From: Thermoactinospora rubra | Lineage (GTDB): Bacteria; Actinomycetota; Actinomycetes; Streptosporangiales; Streptosporangiaceae | Assembly (NCBI RefSeq): GCF_002093975.1 | Contig: NZ_KZ084327.1 | Span: 225,978 to 289,977 of the forward strand | Length of the DNA stretch: 64,000 bases | Direction of reading: 5' to 3' | Shown here: in pieces, positions 35,828 to 44,469 of the stretch | Numbering within the stretch: position 1 is the stretch's first letter | Layout of the letters: every line of letters starts with the position of its first letter | Notes under the pieces: generated by a model | Databases searched by the model: none | What the model saw: only the letters and a program-made list of their open reading frames with translations | Told to the model about the DNA's origin: nothing | Program-made: the position numbers and the translations under genes

Positions 35828-36289
35828 ATGTTGGAGATCAACTTGCTGTCCGAATCCGACCGCGCCTGCTGGGAATTGCTGGCCCGTGGTAAAGACACAT
35901 ACTTCGAGGTCGAACGCAGCGACGACGACTACGAACGGACCTGGCGACGCCTTCTCGACGACGAGAAGATACGCGGGATCGCCGCCCGACTGGACGGCAA
36001 AATAGTCGGCATCGCGCACTACCTGTTCCACGTCAGTGTCTGGTATTCCGGGAGATGCTATCTGGCGGACTTGTTCGTGGACGCGGAAGTGCGGCGGCGG
36101 GGTATCGCGACAGCAATGGTCGAGTGGGTGGCGCGGGACGCCAAGGAGCATGGCTTCCCAGGCCTCTACTGGAACACGTTGGAAGACGCCCCGGCTCGCG
36201 CGCTGTACGACAAGGTGGGCAAGTTCCACAAGGGGCTCATCCTCTACACCTACCGGCGTGACGCGAATCAGACCTCCACCCAGCACTGA
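35828..36289 (+). CDS. GNAT-family N-acetyltransferase
   Basis: 153 residues, complete GNAT fold: beta-strand CYLADLFVDAEVRRRGIATAMVEW with the R/Q-x-x-G-x-A acetyl-CoA loop (RRRGIA), then GLYWNTLEDAPARALYDKVG. ATG 35828 is chosen because AGGA is suitably placed; ATG 35819 has no room for a ribosome site. Codon use is less GC-biased than in the core genes. Substrate unknown. Confidence 0.8.
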   Translation: MLEINLLSESDRACWELLARGKDTYFEVERSDDDYERTWRRLLDDEKIRGIAARLDGKIVGIAHYLFHVSVWYSGRCYLADLFVDAEVRRRGIATAMVEWVARDAKEHGFPGLYWNTLEDAPARALYDKVGKFHKGLILYTYRRDANQTSTQH

Positions 36290-36542
36290 GAGGCGCCCAG
36301 GATGGGGCAGGCCAGTAGGTCCGCTTGTCGGCAGAGAACGTTGAGTGACGTACTGAGTGACACCCGAAGTGCCCAAAAGCACCTACCCAAGCACTTCCAT
36401 GCACACCAGCAGTAGCTTTCACCAGCACAAATACCAGTTCAGACGCTCATGGTCCATGCACTGAAAAGCGGAAGGTCATGCTTTGGTCAAATGTCGGGCG
36501 CTCTACCCCGGCAAGCCCTCTACCTACGGCCTCGTCTACAAG

Positions 36543-36983
36543 CTAGGCGATCAGGCGAACGCAGTCCGAGCAGGCTCGCGGGGCCGTGGACAAGAAGGGC
36601 AGGGACCAACCGAGCGCTGTCAGGGGAGATGCCGACTCCCCGCACAGACTGACTCTGCTGCTGGGCACTATGGCATGCTGAATCGCGTCCCATCCGAGGT
36701 GAGACACTCCAAGCAGGTAACTGGAGGTGTGTTCTTCCGGCCCTGCTTGGACGCTGTAGACCAGCAAGTCCTCCCAGTGGACCGGCCAGCGCCGTACACC
36801 ACCTGGGATCTCGTGTGGTTGGCCGTCGAGTTCCAGCAAGGCCAGGGTGCCGCTGCGGAGAATGCCCACTACTGTCCCGCGTTGGCCCAGCAGCCATCCG
36901 GAGAAGGCGCGCGTGCGAGCCGGGCTGTGCAGCATGTCCACGATCTTGGCTCGGCACCCCACGCGCGACCACGGGGTGCTCAC
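36543..36983 (-). CDS. Small protein coupled to XRE-associated gene, unknown function
   Basis: 146 residues from a GTG whose codon overlaps the TGA of the upstream gene (GTGA at 36980-36983). A compact beta-rich core (GTVVGILRSGTLALLELDGQ, WPVHWEDLLVYS) looks SH3-like, followed by a less ordered tail. No motif recognised. It belongs to a leftward two-gene operon divergent from an XRE regulator; base composition is lower in GC than the surroundings. Confidence 0.5.
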   Translation of the reverse strand: MSTPWSRVGCRAKIVDMLHSPARTRAFSGWLLGQRGTVVGILRSGTLALLELDGQPHEIPGGVRRWPVHWEDLLVYSVQAGPEEHTSSYLLGVSHLGWDAIQHAIVPSSRVSLCGESASPLTALGWSLPFLSTAPRACSDCVRLIA

Positions 36984-37195
36984 AGCGACTGCTCCAGCGC
37001 TTCCTGTGCCCTCAACTGCTCGGCGAGCCGGGCGACGTCGTCCGCGTCGATCGTCTGGCAAAGGCCGTGGTCTATCTCCCGCTCGGATAGGCGCCGTCCA
37101 TTTCGGGTTGCCCAAAGACGCCCCGCTGAACTGCGCCAGATGCACCAGCCGGGAAAAGCCGCTTGCAGGTCTTCGAGAATCACCGGCGTCGACAT
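36980..37195 (-). CDS. Small actinobacterial protein of the XRE-divergent type
   Basis: 71 residues: VILEDLQAAFPGWCIWRSSAGRLWATRN-type start, RLSEREIDHGLCQTI, and a helical end. Similar tiny proteins with the pattern LxxAxPGWxIWRSxxGRxWATR recur beside XRE regulators in actinomycete genomes (recalled pattern). ATG 37195 is given; the frame extends upstream to 37273 without a ribosome site. Confidence 0.6.
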   Translation of the reverse strand: MSTPVILEDLQAAFPGWCIWRSSAGRLWATRNGRRLSEREIDHGLCQTIDADDVARLAEQLRAQEALEQSL

Positions 37196-37244
37196 GCGAT
37201 CAGCGTGCTTACTCGCGCGTGACGAACCCACCGCGTTATCGAGA

Positions 37245-37257
37245 CGTCCAGGACGTT
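37245..37257. promoter_or_regulatory. Operator 1 of the XRE divergent promoter
   Basis: ACGTCCAGGACGT, a perfect palindrome around one central base, in the gap between the divergent genes. Confidence 0.55.
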
Positions 37258-37274
37258 TCAGCGTTACGCTCAAA

Positions 37275-37287
37275 ACGTCCCTGACGT
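37275..37287. promoter_or_regulatory. Operator 2 of the XRE divergent promoter
   Basis: ACGTCCCTGACGT, the same palindrome with one mismatch, exactly 30 bp from operator 1 and 22 bp before the XRE start codon. Confidence 0.5.
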
Positions 37288-37309
37288 CCTCAGCTCCCCG
37301 AGGTGTACC

Positions 37310-38086
37310 GTGGCCAACGTCGCCCTACGCCGCGCCATGCTCAACGCCCAGATCACCAACCGGGAGCTGGCCGATCGGTGTGGGGTGGACGTCAAGACGG
37401 TAGAACGCTGGTTGCAGGACGAGACTCGTGTTCCTCACCTGCGGCACCAGTGGTCCGCCGCAGAGGCACTAGGAGTTGAGGCAGCCGTGCTCTGGCCAGA
37501 CGCGATTCGCAATACGGTGAAAACTGGGCCGGATAGAGAGGTTTTAACCGTTTATCCTTATCGCTCTGCATGTCCGAAATCCATCTGGCGCAACCTCATC
37601 AACGCGGCCCGCAATGAGATCGTGTTCGCCGGTTACACGAACTACTTCCTGTGGCTGGAACACCCCAACCTGGCGAAGGTGCTCAAGCGGAAGGCTCAGC
37701 AGGGCTGCAAGATCCGGTTCCTTGTCGGAGATCCGGACAGCGAGGTCACACGCCGTCGCGAGGCGGTGGAGAACGTCCCGCTGACCGTCTCCACGCGCAT
37801 CCGGATCACGCTGTCGGAGATCGAGCAGCTACGCGACGTCCCAGGAGTCGAAGCCCGGTTCGGTGACGAGCACATCGCCATGAGCGTGTTCCGGTTCGAC
37901 TCGGAGATGCTCGTCACGCCACACCTGGCCAAGCTTGTCGGTCACGACTCGCCAATGCTGCACCTGCGCCGCTACCAGGATGACGGCCTGTTCGACCGGT
38001 TCGCCTACCACGCCTCCGAGCTGTGGAGCAACGGCCGGGACGTGTGGCACCAGCCCCAGCCTGCGGCCTCACTGCCGGGTGACTAG
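37310..38086 (+). CDS. XRE-family regulator with C-terminal DUF5919/PLD-like domain
   Basis: 258 residues. N-terminal HTH (ALRRAMLNAQITNRELADRCGVDVKTVERWL) followed by a phospholipase-D-like sensor region (YPYRSACPKSIWRNLINAARNEIVFAGYTNYF, KIRFLVGDPDSEVTRRR, HLRRYQDDGLFDRFAYHASELW). The HKD catalytic motif is absent, so the domain is likely a ligand sensor. The GTG has GAGG 7 nt upstream. Two palindromes in the promoter suggest autoregulation together with the divergent small genes. Confidence 0.8.
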   Translation: MANVALRRAMLNAQITNRELADRCGVDVKTVERWLQDETRVPHLRHQWSAAEALGVEAAVLWPDAIRNTVKTGPDREVLTVYPYRSACPKSIWRNLINAARNEIVFAGYTNYFLWLEHPNLAKVLKRKAQQGCKIRFLVGDPDSEVTRRREAVENVPLTVSTRIRITLSEIEQLRDVPGVEARFGDEHIAMSVFRFDSEMLVTPHLAKLVGHDSPMLHLRRYQDDGLFDRFAYHASELWSNGRDVWHQPQPAASLPGD

Positions 38087-38439
38087 CGTGTGATGTCTCC
38101 ATCCTTGTCCGCTCTCTAACGGGTGACCTGCCGCCTGGCGGCGATGCGCTCGCGAGCCTGCTTGGCCCAGAACGACTCGCCGATGCGGTGTCCGCTTCCT
38201 GCGTGGCGTCACTGGCTCACGGTCTCGGTGGTGTCGGGATCGATCTGAGGCAGGCACAGCAACAGGCGGGCATGCTCGGTGACGTCCACCTGCGCGATCT
38301 GCCATGCCTGCCGGAGCGGTCCACCGTGCCCGCCGACTCGGTTCCTTTCCCGGCGTACCCGGTCACGGGCTGCCACCTTAACGGTTGGCTCCACGTGTCA
38401 CGTCATGGGAGATTTATCCCTACAGTCTCTGGAGGAACC
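38087..38439. other. 353-bp gene-free stretch with a coding remnant
   Basis: Leftward, 38118-38190 reads RIGESFWAKQARERIAARRQ before a stop, which looks like the tail of a lost gene but has an in-frame stop just upstream. The rest shows no ribosome site or conserved frame until GGAGG at 38431. Confidence 0.4.
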
Positions 38440-38814
38440 TTGGTCACTGACAGCAAGCCCCCCGCGCTCGACGCGATGCTGAAGACCGACGAGCTGACGG
38501 CCGCCGAGGCCGAGCAGACGCGCTGGCGCTACGGCTTCCTCGTCACGGTCATCGGCATGATCGCCATTCTGGTGGCCTTCGGCGCGGCCGTCTTCGCCAC
38601 CCGCGAGTCGGCGGTGCTCTTCGCTGGGCTCGCCGGGGTCGTCGGCACCATCATGGGCGCCTACTTCGGCATCCAGGCCGGCCAGTCGGGCAAGGCCCGC
38701 GTCGAGGCCGAGCTCGCCAAGTCCCAGGAGCTGGTGGTACGGCTGGCCGCGTACGTCGGCACCGAGCACGCGCCCCGGGTGGTGGACGAAGTGCTCGGGC
38801 GTCGCCGAAGCTGA
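38440..38814 (+). CDS. Small two-helix membrane protein
   Basis: 124 residues from a TTG start with a perfect GGAGG 4 nt upstream; the longer frame to 38188 has no such site. Two membrane helices (FLVTVIGMIAILVAFGAAVFAT and VLFAGLAGVVGTIMGAYFGIQAG) separated by a short acidic turn, then a charged helical tail (AELAKSQELVVRLAAYV). The layout is holin-like in shape only; function unknown. Confidence 0.65.
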   Translation: MVTDSKPPALDAMLKTDELTAAEAEQTRWRYGFLVTVIGMIAILVAFGAAVFATRESAVLFAGLAGVVGTIMGAYFGIQAGQSGKARVEAELAKSQELVVRLAAYVGTEHAPRVVDEVLGRRRS

Positions 38815-38859
38815 TGCCTCCCATTCGGCATATTTCGCCAGTCCGCACCCCCTATCCGA

Positions 38860-38873
38860 TAAGTAGACACTTA
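38860..38873. promoter_or_regulatory. Small dyad ahead of hyuA
   Basis: TAAGT-AGAC-ACTTA, a perfect 5-bp inverted repeat ending 4 bp before the hyuA ATG, where no Shine-Dalgarno sequence is visible. Confidence 0.3.
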
Positions 38874-38877
38874 AGCC

Positions 38878-41055
38878 ATGCGTAGCGTCCGAATCGGCGT
38901 CGACACCGGAGGCACCTTCACCGACGTGGTGATGGTCGACGAGCTGACCGGCGAGCTCGTCACGACCAAGACGCCGTCGACGCCGGCCAACCCCGCCGAC
39001 GGCTTCCTGGCGGGCATCGCGAAGCTGGGACCGCTGGAGTGGGGCGGCAGCCCGCCCGCCGAGGACGACGAGCCGCTCGCCGCCATCAGCGGCATCGTCC
39101 ACGGCACCACCGTCGCCACCAACCAGCTCCTGGAGGACCGGGTCGAGGACCTGGGCTTCATCACCACCGAGGGCTTCGAGTTCATCCTCGAGATCGCCCG
39201 CCAGAGCGTCCCGGACGGCTACGGCAACTCCTACTTCTGGGTCAAGCCGCCGCGGATCGTCCCCGTGCACCGCGTGAAGACCGTCGGCGGGCGCCTGGAC
39301 CACCGGGGGGCCGAGGTGCGTCCCTTCGACGAGGCCGAGGCCGCGGAGGTGGCCCGGTGGTTCCGCGACCGCGGCGTCACCGCCATCGGCGTGTGCTTCC
39401 TGCACTCCTACGCCAACCCCGCCCACGAGCGCCGCATGCGCGCCGTGCTGGCCCGGGAGCACCCCGAGGCGGTCGTCTCCCTGTCGAGCGACGTGCTGCG
39501 CGAGTACCGGGAGTACGAGCGGTCCGTCACGACGCTGATCGACGCCGCCGTCAAGCCGACGATGCAGCGCTACATCGCCAACCTGTCGGACCGGCTGGGC
39601 ATGCCGTACTCGGTGATGAAGTCCAACGGCGGCATCCTGTCGGCCGGCGAGGTGGTCCACCAGCCGATCACCACCGTGCTGTCCGGGCCGGCCGCCGGGG
39701 CGCTCGGCGCGGCGCTGATCGCCTCCACGGCCGGCCACCCGTCGGTCATCACGCTGGACGGCGGCGGCACCTCCACCGACGTGGCGGTGGTGGTCGACGG
39801 CGAGCCGTCCATCACCACCGAGGGGTCCGTCGGCCGCTACCCGTGCAAGATCCCGATGATCGACATCGTGACCGTCGGCGCGGGCGGCGGGTCGGTCGCG
39901 TGGATCTCGCCGGAGGGCACGCTGAAGGTGGGGCCGCGCAGCGCCGGGGCCGACCCCGGGCCGATCTGCTACGGCAAGGGCGGCACCGAGGTCACCGTCA
40001 CCGACGCGCACGTCTTCCTCGGCCGCATCCCGCCCCACCTGCTGGGCGGCGAGATCCCGCTGGATGTGGACGCCGCCGCGGCCGGCGTCGCCGACCTCGC
40101 CGAGAAGCTCGGCCTGACCCCCGAACGGCTGGCCGAGGGCATCCTGGAGATCAGCGCGTTCAACCAGTCGAACGCCATCCGCCAGATCACCGTCAAACGC
40201 GGCCTGGACGTGCGGGACTTCCCGCTGGTGACCTTCGGCGGCTCCGGGCCGCTGCTGGCGTGCCGCCTCATCGACATCCTGGGCCTGCCCGCCGTCATCG
40301 TGCCGCCCGACCCCGGCACCGTGTCGGCGTTCGGGCTGCTCACCGTGGACGTCAAGAACGACTACGTGCGCACCTACGTCACCCGGGAGCTGTCGCTGGA
40401 GACCGCCGCCGACCTGTTCGCCTCGCTGGAGCGCGAGGCCGCCCAGGCGCTGGAGCGGGAGGGCTTCGACGAGCCGGTCTTCGCCCGCAGCGCCGACCTG
40501 CGCTACTACGGGCAGGCCTACGAGGTGCGGGTCCCGGCCCCGGCCGGCCCGATCGACGAGGACTGGCGCGCCGAGGTGCTGGACCGCTTCCACCAGGCCC
40601 ACGAGCGGCTGTACGGCTACGCCTACCGGGACGACCCGCGGCACGCGGTGGAGTGGGTGAACCTGCGCGTGTCCGGCATCGGGCCGATCACGCGCCCGGC
40701 CATCCGGCGCCGGCAGCCCGGCGACGTGCTGGCAGCCGGCGCGAACGAGCCCGCGGTCACCAGGACCGTGCACTTCGGCGAGCCGTACGACGCCCCGGTG
40801 CTCCAGCGGGCCACCCTCGACCCGGGCGCGGTGGTGCACGGCCCGGCCGTGATCGAGGAGTACGGTTCCACGATCCCCGTCCACCCGGGCTTCACCGCGA
40901 CCGTGGACGACTTCGGCAACCTGGAGCTGCGGCCCGCGAGCGCCGCGACCGGCTCTGGACCGAGGAGCGGTTCGGGCGCCCGGCGCCCGAACCGCGACGA
41001 GGGAAGAGACGGTCTTGAGGGCGGCGCGAGCACGCCGAGCGGAGCGAGGCCATGA
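38878..41055 (+). CDS. hyuA: Hydantoinase/oxoprolinase subunit A
   Basis: 725 residues. N-terminal ATPase-type motif RIGVDTGGTFTDVV (5-18), GTTVATNQLLE, the central DGGGTSTDVAVV and the C-terminal acetone-carboxylase-like part (GQAYEVRVP). HyuA with HyuB hydrolyses cyclic imides such as N-methylhydantoin or 5-oxoproline using ATP. About the last 34 residues (GSGPRSGSGARRPNRDEG onward) are encoded by an interspersed repeat and are not part of the family. No ribosome site precedes the ATG. ATGA overlap with hyuB. Confidence 0.85.
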   Translation: MRSVRIGVDTGGTFTDVVMVDELTGELVTTKTPSTPANPADGFLAGIAKLGPLEWGGSPPAEDDEPLAAISGIVHGTTVATNQLLEDRVEDLGFITTEGFEFILEIARQSVPDGYGNSYFWVKPPRIVPVHRVKTVGGRLDHRGAEVRPFDEAEAAEVARWFRDRGVTAIGVCFLHSYANPAHERRMRAVLAREHPEAVVSLSSDVLREYREYERSVTTLIDAAVKPTMQRYIANLSDRLGMPYSVMKSNGGILSAGEVVHQPITTVLSGPAAGALGAALIASTAGHPSVITLDGGGTSTDVAVVVDGEPSITTEGSVGRYPCKIPMIDIVTVGAGGGSVAWISPEGTLKVGPRSAGADPGPICYGKGGTEVTVTDAHVFLGRIPPHLLGGEIPLDVDAAAAGVADLAEKLGLTPERLAEGILEISAFNQSNAIRQITVKRGLDVRDFPLVTFGGSGPLLACRLIDILGLPAVIVPPDPGTVSAFGLLTVDVKNDYVRTYVTRELSLETAADLFASLEREAAQALEREGFDEPVFARSADLRYYGQAYEVRVPAPAGPIDEDWRAEVLDRFHQAHERLYGYAYRDDPRHAVEWVNLRVSGIGPITRPAIRRRQPGDVLAAGANEPAVTRTVHFGEPYDAPVLQRATLDPGAVVHGPAVIEEYGSTIPVHPGFTATVDDFGNLELRPASAATGSGPRSGSGARRPNRDEGRDGLEGGASTPSGARP
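40952..41054 (+). repeat. Hairpin-bearing interspersed repeat (copy B) inside the 3' end of hyuA
   Basis: GCTCTGGACCGAGGAGCG ... CGCGACGAGGGAAGAG aligns gap-free to 7627-7683. The centre is a 12-bp perfect stem CGGTTCGGGCGC/GCGCCCGAACCG with a 2-nt spacer. It continues through a CGAGCACG tail to the ATGA that starts hyuB. Confidence 0.7.
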
Positions 41056-42866
41056 GCACAGATCCCATCCTGGTCGAGATCGTCGAGGGCACGCTGGCCT
41101 CCGTCGAGAAGGAGGTCGAGACGGCGATCGCCCGCACGGCCCGCTCGCCGATGATCCGCGACGCCCACGACTTCCGCGCCGGCATCCACGACGTCAAGCT
41201 GCGCAAGCTCACCGGCCGCTCCTACAGCGCGCTGGTGCAGCCGATCGTGCGGGACTTCCCGATCGAGACGATGCGCCCCGGCGACGTCTACTTCCACAAC
41301 GACGTCTACCTGTCCGAGGGCGGCATCGGCCACCTGCCCGACCTGTGCGTCACCGTCCCGGTCTTCCACGAGGACGAGGTGGTGGCGTTCGTGCAGGCGT
41401 TCGGCCACCACGACGACATCGGCGGCTCGGTGCCGGGCAGCATGCCCTCCCACGCCCGCAGCGTGTTCGAGGAGGGCCTGATGGTCCCGCCGATCAAGCT
41501 GTGGGACCAGGGCGTGCCCAACGAGGCGGCCCTGCGCATCATGACGCGCAACTCCCGCATGCCCGACTCGCTGGCCGGCGACCTGGACGCCGAGTGCTCC
41601 GCGTGCCTCATGGGCGCCCGCCGCCTCGCCGAGCTGTTCCAGAGGTACGGCAGGGCCGCGGTCGAGGAGTGCTTCGACGCCATCATCGGCAAGACCACCG
41701 AGACGTTCCGGCGCGAGCTGCTGTCCAAGATCCCGGCCGGGACGTACGTGTGGGAGGACTACGCCGAGCACGACGGCGTCGACGAGCCGCGCCTGCACAC
41801 CCAGCGCATCACGCTGACCGTCGACCACAACGCCGAGGCGCCGCTGACCATCGACTTCACCGGCACCTCCCCGCAGGCCAAGGGGCCGATCAACCACGCG
41901 GGCGACTACGCCGACGGGGTGTTTCTGAAGAAGTGGCTGGCGCCGATCCTGCGCAACCTGGCCGACACGCCCGAGCGGGCGGCCGAGCTGGACGTCAACG
42001 AGGGCGTCGTGCCGCTCATCAAGATGATCTTCCCGGAGAAGGGCACGCTGCTCACGCCGATCTTCCCCGCGCCCACCAACGCCCGCACGTTCGTCATCCT
42101 GCGCCTGCTGGGCGTGCTGGCCGGGGTGCTGGCCAAGGCGACGGGCGGCCGGATGCCCGCCGACCAGGAGACCATCCGCTACACCGGCGTCTACGGCACC
42201 GACGCCGAGGGCCGGCCGTACCTGATGAGGGAGGTCCTCGGCGGCGGGTCGGGCGGGCGGTGGTACGCCGACGGCGAGGACACCATCCACGTCGTGCCGG
42301 ACTCGCGCAACATCCCGGTGGAGTTCGCCGAGGCGCGCTGGCCGCTGCGGGTGGAACGGCTGGGCCTGGCCTGCGACTCGGGCGGGCCCGGCGAGTTCCG
42401 GGGCGGGCTGGGCTACGACAAGCACATCCGGATGCTGCGCGACGCCTCCTACATGTCCATCGCCGACCGGTCGATCCTGTCGTGCTGGGGCGTCAACGGC
42501 GGCCAGGCCGGGCGGCCGTTCCGCGTGGACGTCAACGGCAAGGAGATGGAGGGCCTGGTCGACGACTATCCGGTCAAGGCGGGCGAGGTCATCCGCATCC
42601 GCACGACCGGGGGAGGGGGCTGGGGCTCGCCGTACGACCGCGACCCGCGCAAGGTGGCCGCCGACGTGCGCGACGGCAAGGTGTCGTTGGCCGGGGCGAT
42701 CGGCGACTACGGCGTGGTGCTGGACGAGAGCGGGCGGGTGGACGAGGTGGGCACGGCCGAGCTGCGCGCCACGCTGCGCGCGGGCACGCGGCCCTTCTTC
42801 GACCGCGGTCCGGGCTATCCCAAGCTCGCGGGGGGCCGCACGCACGCCGACGTCGACCAGCTCTGA
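41052..42866 (+). CDS. hyuB: Hydantoinase/oxoprolinase subunit B
   Basis: 604 residues of the HyuB family: RDFPIETMRPGDVYFHNDVY, GHHDDIGGSVPGSMPSHARSV, DFTGTSPQAKGPINHA and the C-terminal GGGGWGSPYDRDP. Full length. Coupled to hyuA by ATGA; the repeat upstream supplies its ribosome region (GAGCGAGG). Cytosolic partner of HyuA. Confidence 0.88.
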   Translation: MSTDPILVEIVEGTLASVEKEVETAIARTARSPMIRDAHDFRAGIHDVKLRKLTGRSYSALVQPIVRDFPIETMRPGDVYFHNDVYLSEGGIGHLPDLCVTVPVFHEDEVVAFVQAFGHHDDIGGSVPGSMPSHARSVFEEGLMVPPIKLWDQGVPNEAALRIMTRNSRMPDSLAGDLDAECSACLMGARRLAELFQRYGRAAVEECFDAIIGKTTETFRRELLSKIPAGTYVWEDYAEHDGVDEPRLHTQRITLTVDHNAEAPLTIDFTGTSPQAKGPINHAGDYADGVFLKKWLAPILRNLADTPERAAELDVNEGVVPLIKMIFPEKGTLLTPIFPAPTNARTFVILRLLGVLAGVLAKATGGRMPADQETIRYTGVYGTDAEGRPYLMREVLGGGSGGRWYADGEDTIHVVPDSRNIPVEFAEARWPLRVERLGLACDSGGPGEFRGGLGYDKHIRMLRDASYMSIADRSILSCWGVNGGQAGRPFRVDVNGKEMEGLVDDYPVKAGEVIRIRTTGGGGWGSPYDRDPRKVAADVRDGKVSLAGAIGDYGVVLDESGRVDEVGTAELRATLRAGTRPFFDRGPGYPKLAGGRTHADVDQL

Positions 42867-42935
42867 CCGGCCGGGCTCCGAGCAGGCAGGTTCCGGCCGG
42901 CCGGGTTCCGACTGGCCGGATTCCAAGCGGCGGGA

Positions 42936-43790
42936 TCAGCCGAGGTCGGCCAGGTGGCCGGCGGCCATGTCCTTGTCGCCGTGGCCGCGGGCCATGGCGC
43001 GGCGGAAGCGCTCGCCCGCGGCCACCGCCACGTCCGCGCGGATCCCTGCCCCCTCGGCCGCCTCGGCGATGAGCCGGGTGTCCTTCTCGGCGTTGGCGAC
43101 GGTGAAGCTCGGCTCGTAGTCGCCGCCGAGGATGGCCTTCATCTTCGCCTGCACGTACGGGCTGTCCATCGGCCCGCCGCCGACCACCTCGCCGAACAGC
43201 GCCGGATCCAGGCCGAGCGCCTTGGCCAGCGCCAGCGCCTCGCCGAGGGCGGCGGTGAGCGAGATGCCGAAGGCGACGGTCGCCAGCTTGAGCCTGGTGG
43301 CCGCGCCCGCCTCGCCGACCCACAGGGTACGGCTGCCGACCGCGTCGAACACCGGCGCCAGGGTCTCGCGCGCCTCCTGCGGCCCGGCGGCCAGCACGAC
43401 CAGCTTGCCCTGCTCGGCGGGCTGGCGGGTGCCCTGGACGGGCGCGTCCACGTAGACCAGCCCGTGCTCGCGGGCCAGCGCGGCCAGCCGGTCGGTCGCG
43501 GCCACGCCCACCGTGCTCATCTGCGCCCAGATCTGCCCGGCCCGCAGCCCCTCGGCGGCGGCGGTCACGGCCTCCTCGACCGCCCGGCCGTCGCTCAGCA
43601 TGGTGATCACCACATCGGCGCCCGCCACCGCCTCCGCCGGGTCGGCGGCCACGGTGACGCCGTCACCCTCCAGCGGCAGGGCCCTGTCCCGGGTGCGGTT
43701 CCACGCGGTCACCTTCAGTCCCGCCCCGGCCAGGTTGCGCGCCATCGCGGCGCCCATGATCCCCGTGCCGAGCATCGTCACGCTGGTCAT
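42936..43790 (-). CDS. NAD(P)-dependent 3-hydroxyisobutyrate-dehydrogenase-type oxidoreductase
   Basis: 284 residues. Rossmann motif MLGTGIMGAAMARNL at the N-terminus, the substrate-loop region DAPVQGTRQPAEQGKLVVLAAG (a variant of DAPVSGG), and the catalytic lysine region GAATRLKLATVAFG. Beta-hydroxyacid dehydrogenase fold. Its ATG overlaps the TGA of the upstream TetR gene; that regulator probably controls it. Confidence 0.85.
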   Translation of the reverse strand: MTSVTMLGTGIMGAAMARNLAGAGLKVTAWNRTRDRALPLEGDGVTVAADPAEAVAGADVVITMLSDGRAVEEAVTAAAEGLRAGQIWAQMSTVGVAATDRLAALAREHGLVYVDAPVQGTRQPAEQGKLVVLAAGPQEARETLAPVFDAVGSRTLWVGEAGAATRLKLATVAFGISLTAALGEALALAKALGLDPALFGEVVGGGPMDSPYVQAKMKAILGGDYEPSFTVANAEKDTRLIAEAAEGAGIRADVAVAAGERFRRAMARGHGDKDMAAGHLADLG

Positions 43791-44389
43791 TTCGTGCTCC
43801 TATCTGGAATGTCCAGTACAGATAGTGCCAGGTCTACCACATCGGCCAGCCGCCGCCTGTCGGCCCCCGCCTTCCCCTGCACGCGGATGCCCTGCAGCGC
43901 GGTCACGACGAAGTCGGCCATCGCGGTCACGTCGGCGTCCGCCCGAAGCTCCCCGCGCTCGCGGGCGCGGCACAGGGCCCGGCGGATCGAGCGGGTGAGG
44001 GCGTCGAGCGCGTCGCCGACCACCCGCCCGGCCGTCCGGTCGGCGGGCAGGCGCTCGACGGCGGTGTTGGTGACCAGGCAGCCGCGCCGCTGCGGATCCA
44101 GCACGGTCTCGTCCACCATGCCCAGCATGAGCTCGCGCAGCACCTCGCGGACGGGCGCGTCGCGCTCCAGCGCCGCCGCCGCCCGGCCGGTGGACTGCCG
44201 GGCGTAGCGTTCGAGCGCCGCCTCGTACAGGCCGTCCTTGCTGCCGAAGGCCGCGTACAGCGAGCCGCGGCCCACGCCCGTCGCCTCCACGAGGTCCTGG
44301 ATCGAGGTCGCGGCGTAGCCCTTGCGCCAGAAGACCTCCATGGCGCGCTCGACGGCCGCGTCGGTGTCGAACTCCCGCGTCCTGGCCAT
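43787..44389 (-). CDS. TetR-family regulator
   Basis: 200 residues. HTH TSIQDLVEATGVGRGSLYAAFGSKDGLYEAALERY and a TetR_C-like domain with RRGCLVTNTAVE, a pattern of the AcrR/NemR-type group. ATG 44389 is the usual start (MARTREFDTDAAVERAM). Coupled to the oxidoreductase gene and divergent from the Gfo/Idh gene. Confidence 0.85.
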   Translation of the reverse strand: MARTREFDTDAAVERAMEVFWRKGYAATSIQDLVEATGVGRGSLYAAFGSKDGLYEAALERYARQSTGRAAAALERDAPVREVLRELMLGMVDETVLDPQRRGCLVTNTAVERLPADRTAGRVVGDALDALTRSIRRALCRARERGELRADADVTAMADFVVTALQGIRVQGKAGADRRRLADVVDLALSVLDIPDRSTK

Positions 44390-44399
44390 GCCGCCGATT

Positions 44400-44417
44400 C
44401 TATAACGGTCGGTCAAG
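44400..44417. promoter_or_regulatory. Possible TetR operator
   Basis: Read leftward, TTGACCGACCGTTATAG carries the ACCGACCG core common to AcrR/NemR-type TetR operators; it lies 11 bp upstream of the TetR start and in the divergent promoter. Palindromy is imperfect. Confidence 0.35.
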
Positions 44418-44469
44418 TAATCCTCGGCGGGCTACGCTCGTTCCCCGTTCCCACGGAGAGGAGTCCATC

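Noticed and set aside
38118..38190. Leftward frame ending RIGESFWAKQARERIAARRQ...
   Set aside because: Looks like a protein tail but has a stop codon about 10 codons upstream and no start; kept only as a remnant note.
42867..42935. Degenerate CCGGCCGGGTTCC-type tandem repeats after hyuB
   Set aside because: Imperfect GC-rich repeats between convergent genes without a T-run; too weak to call a terminator or element.
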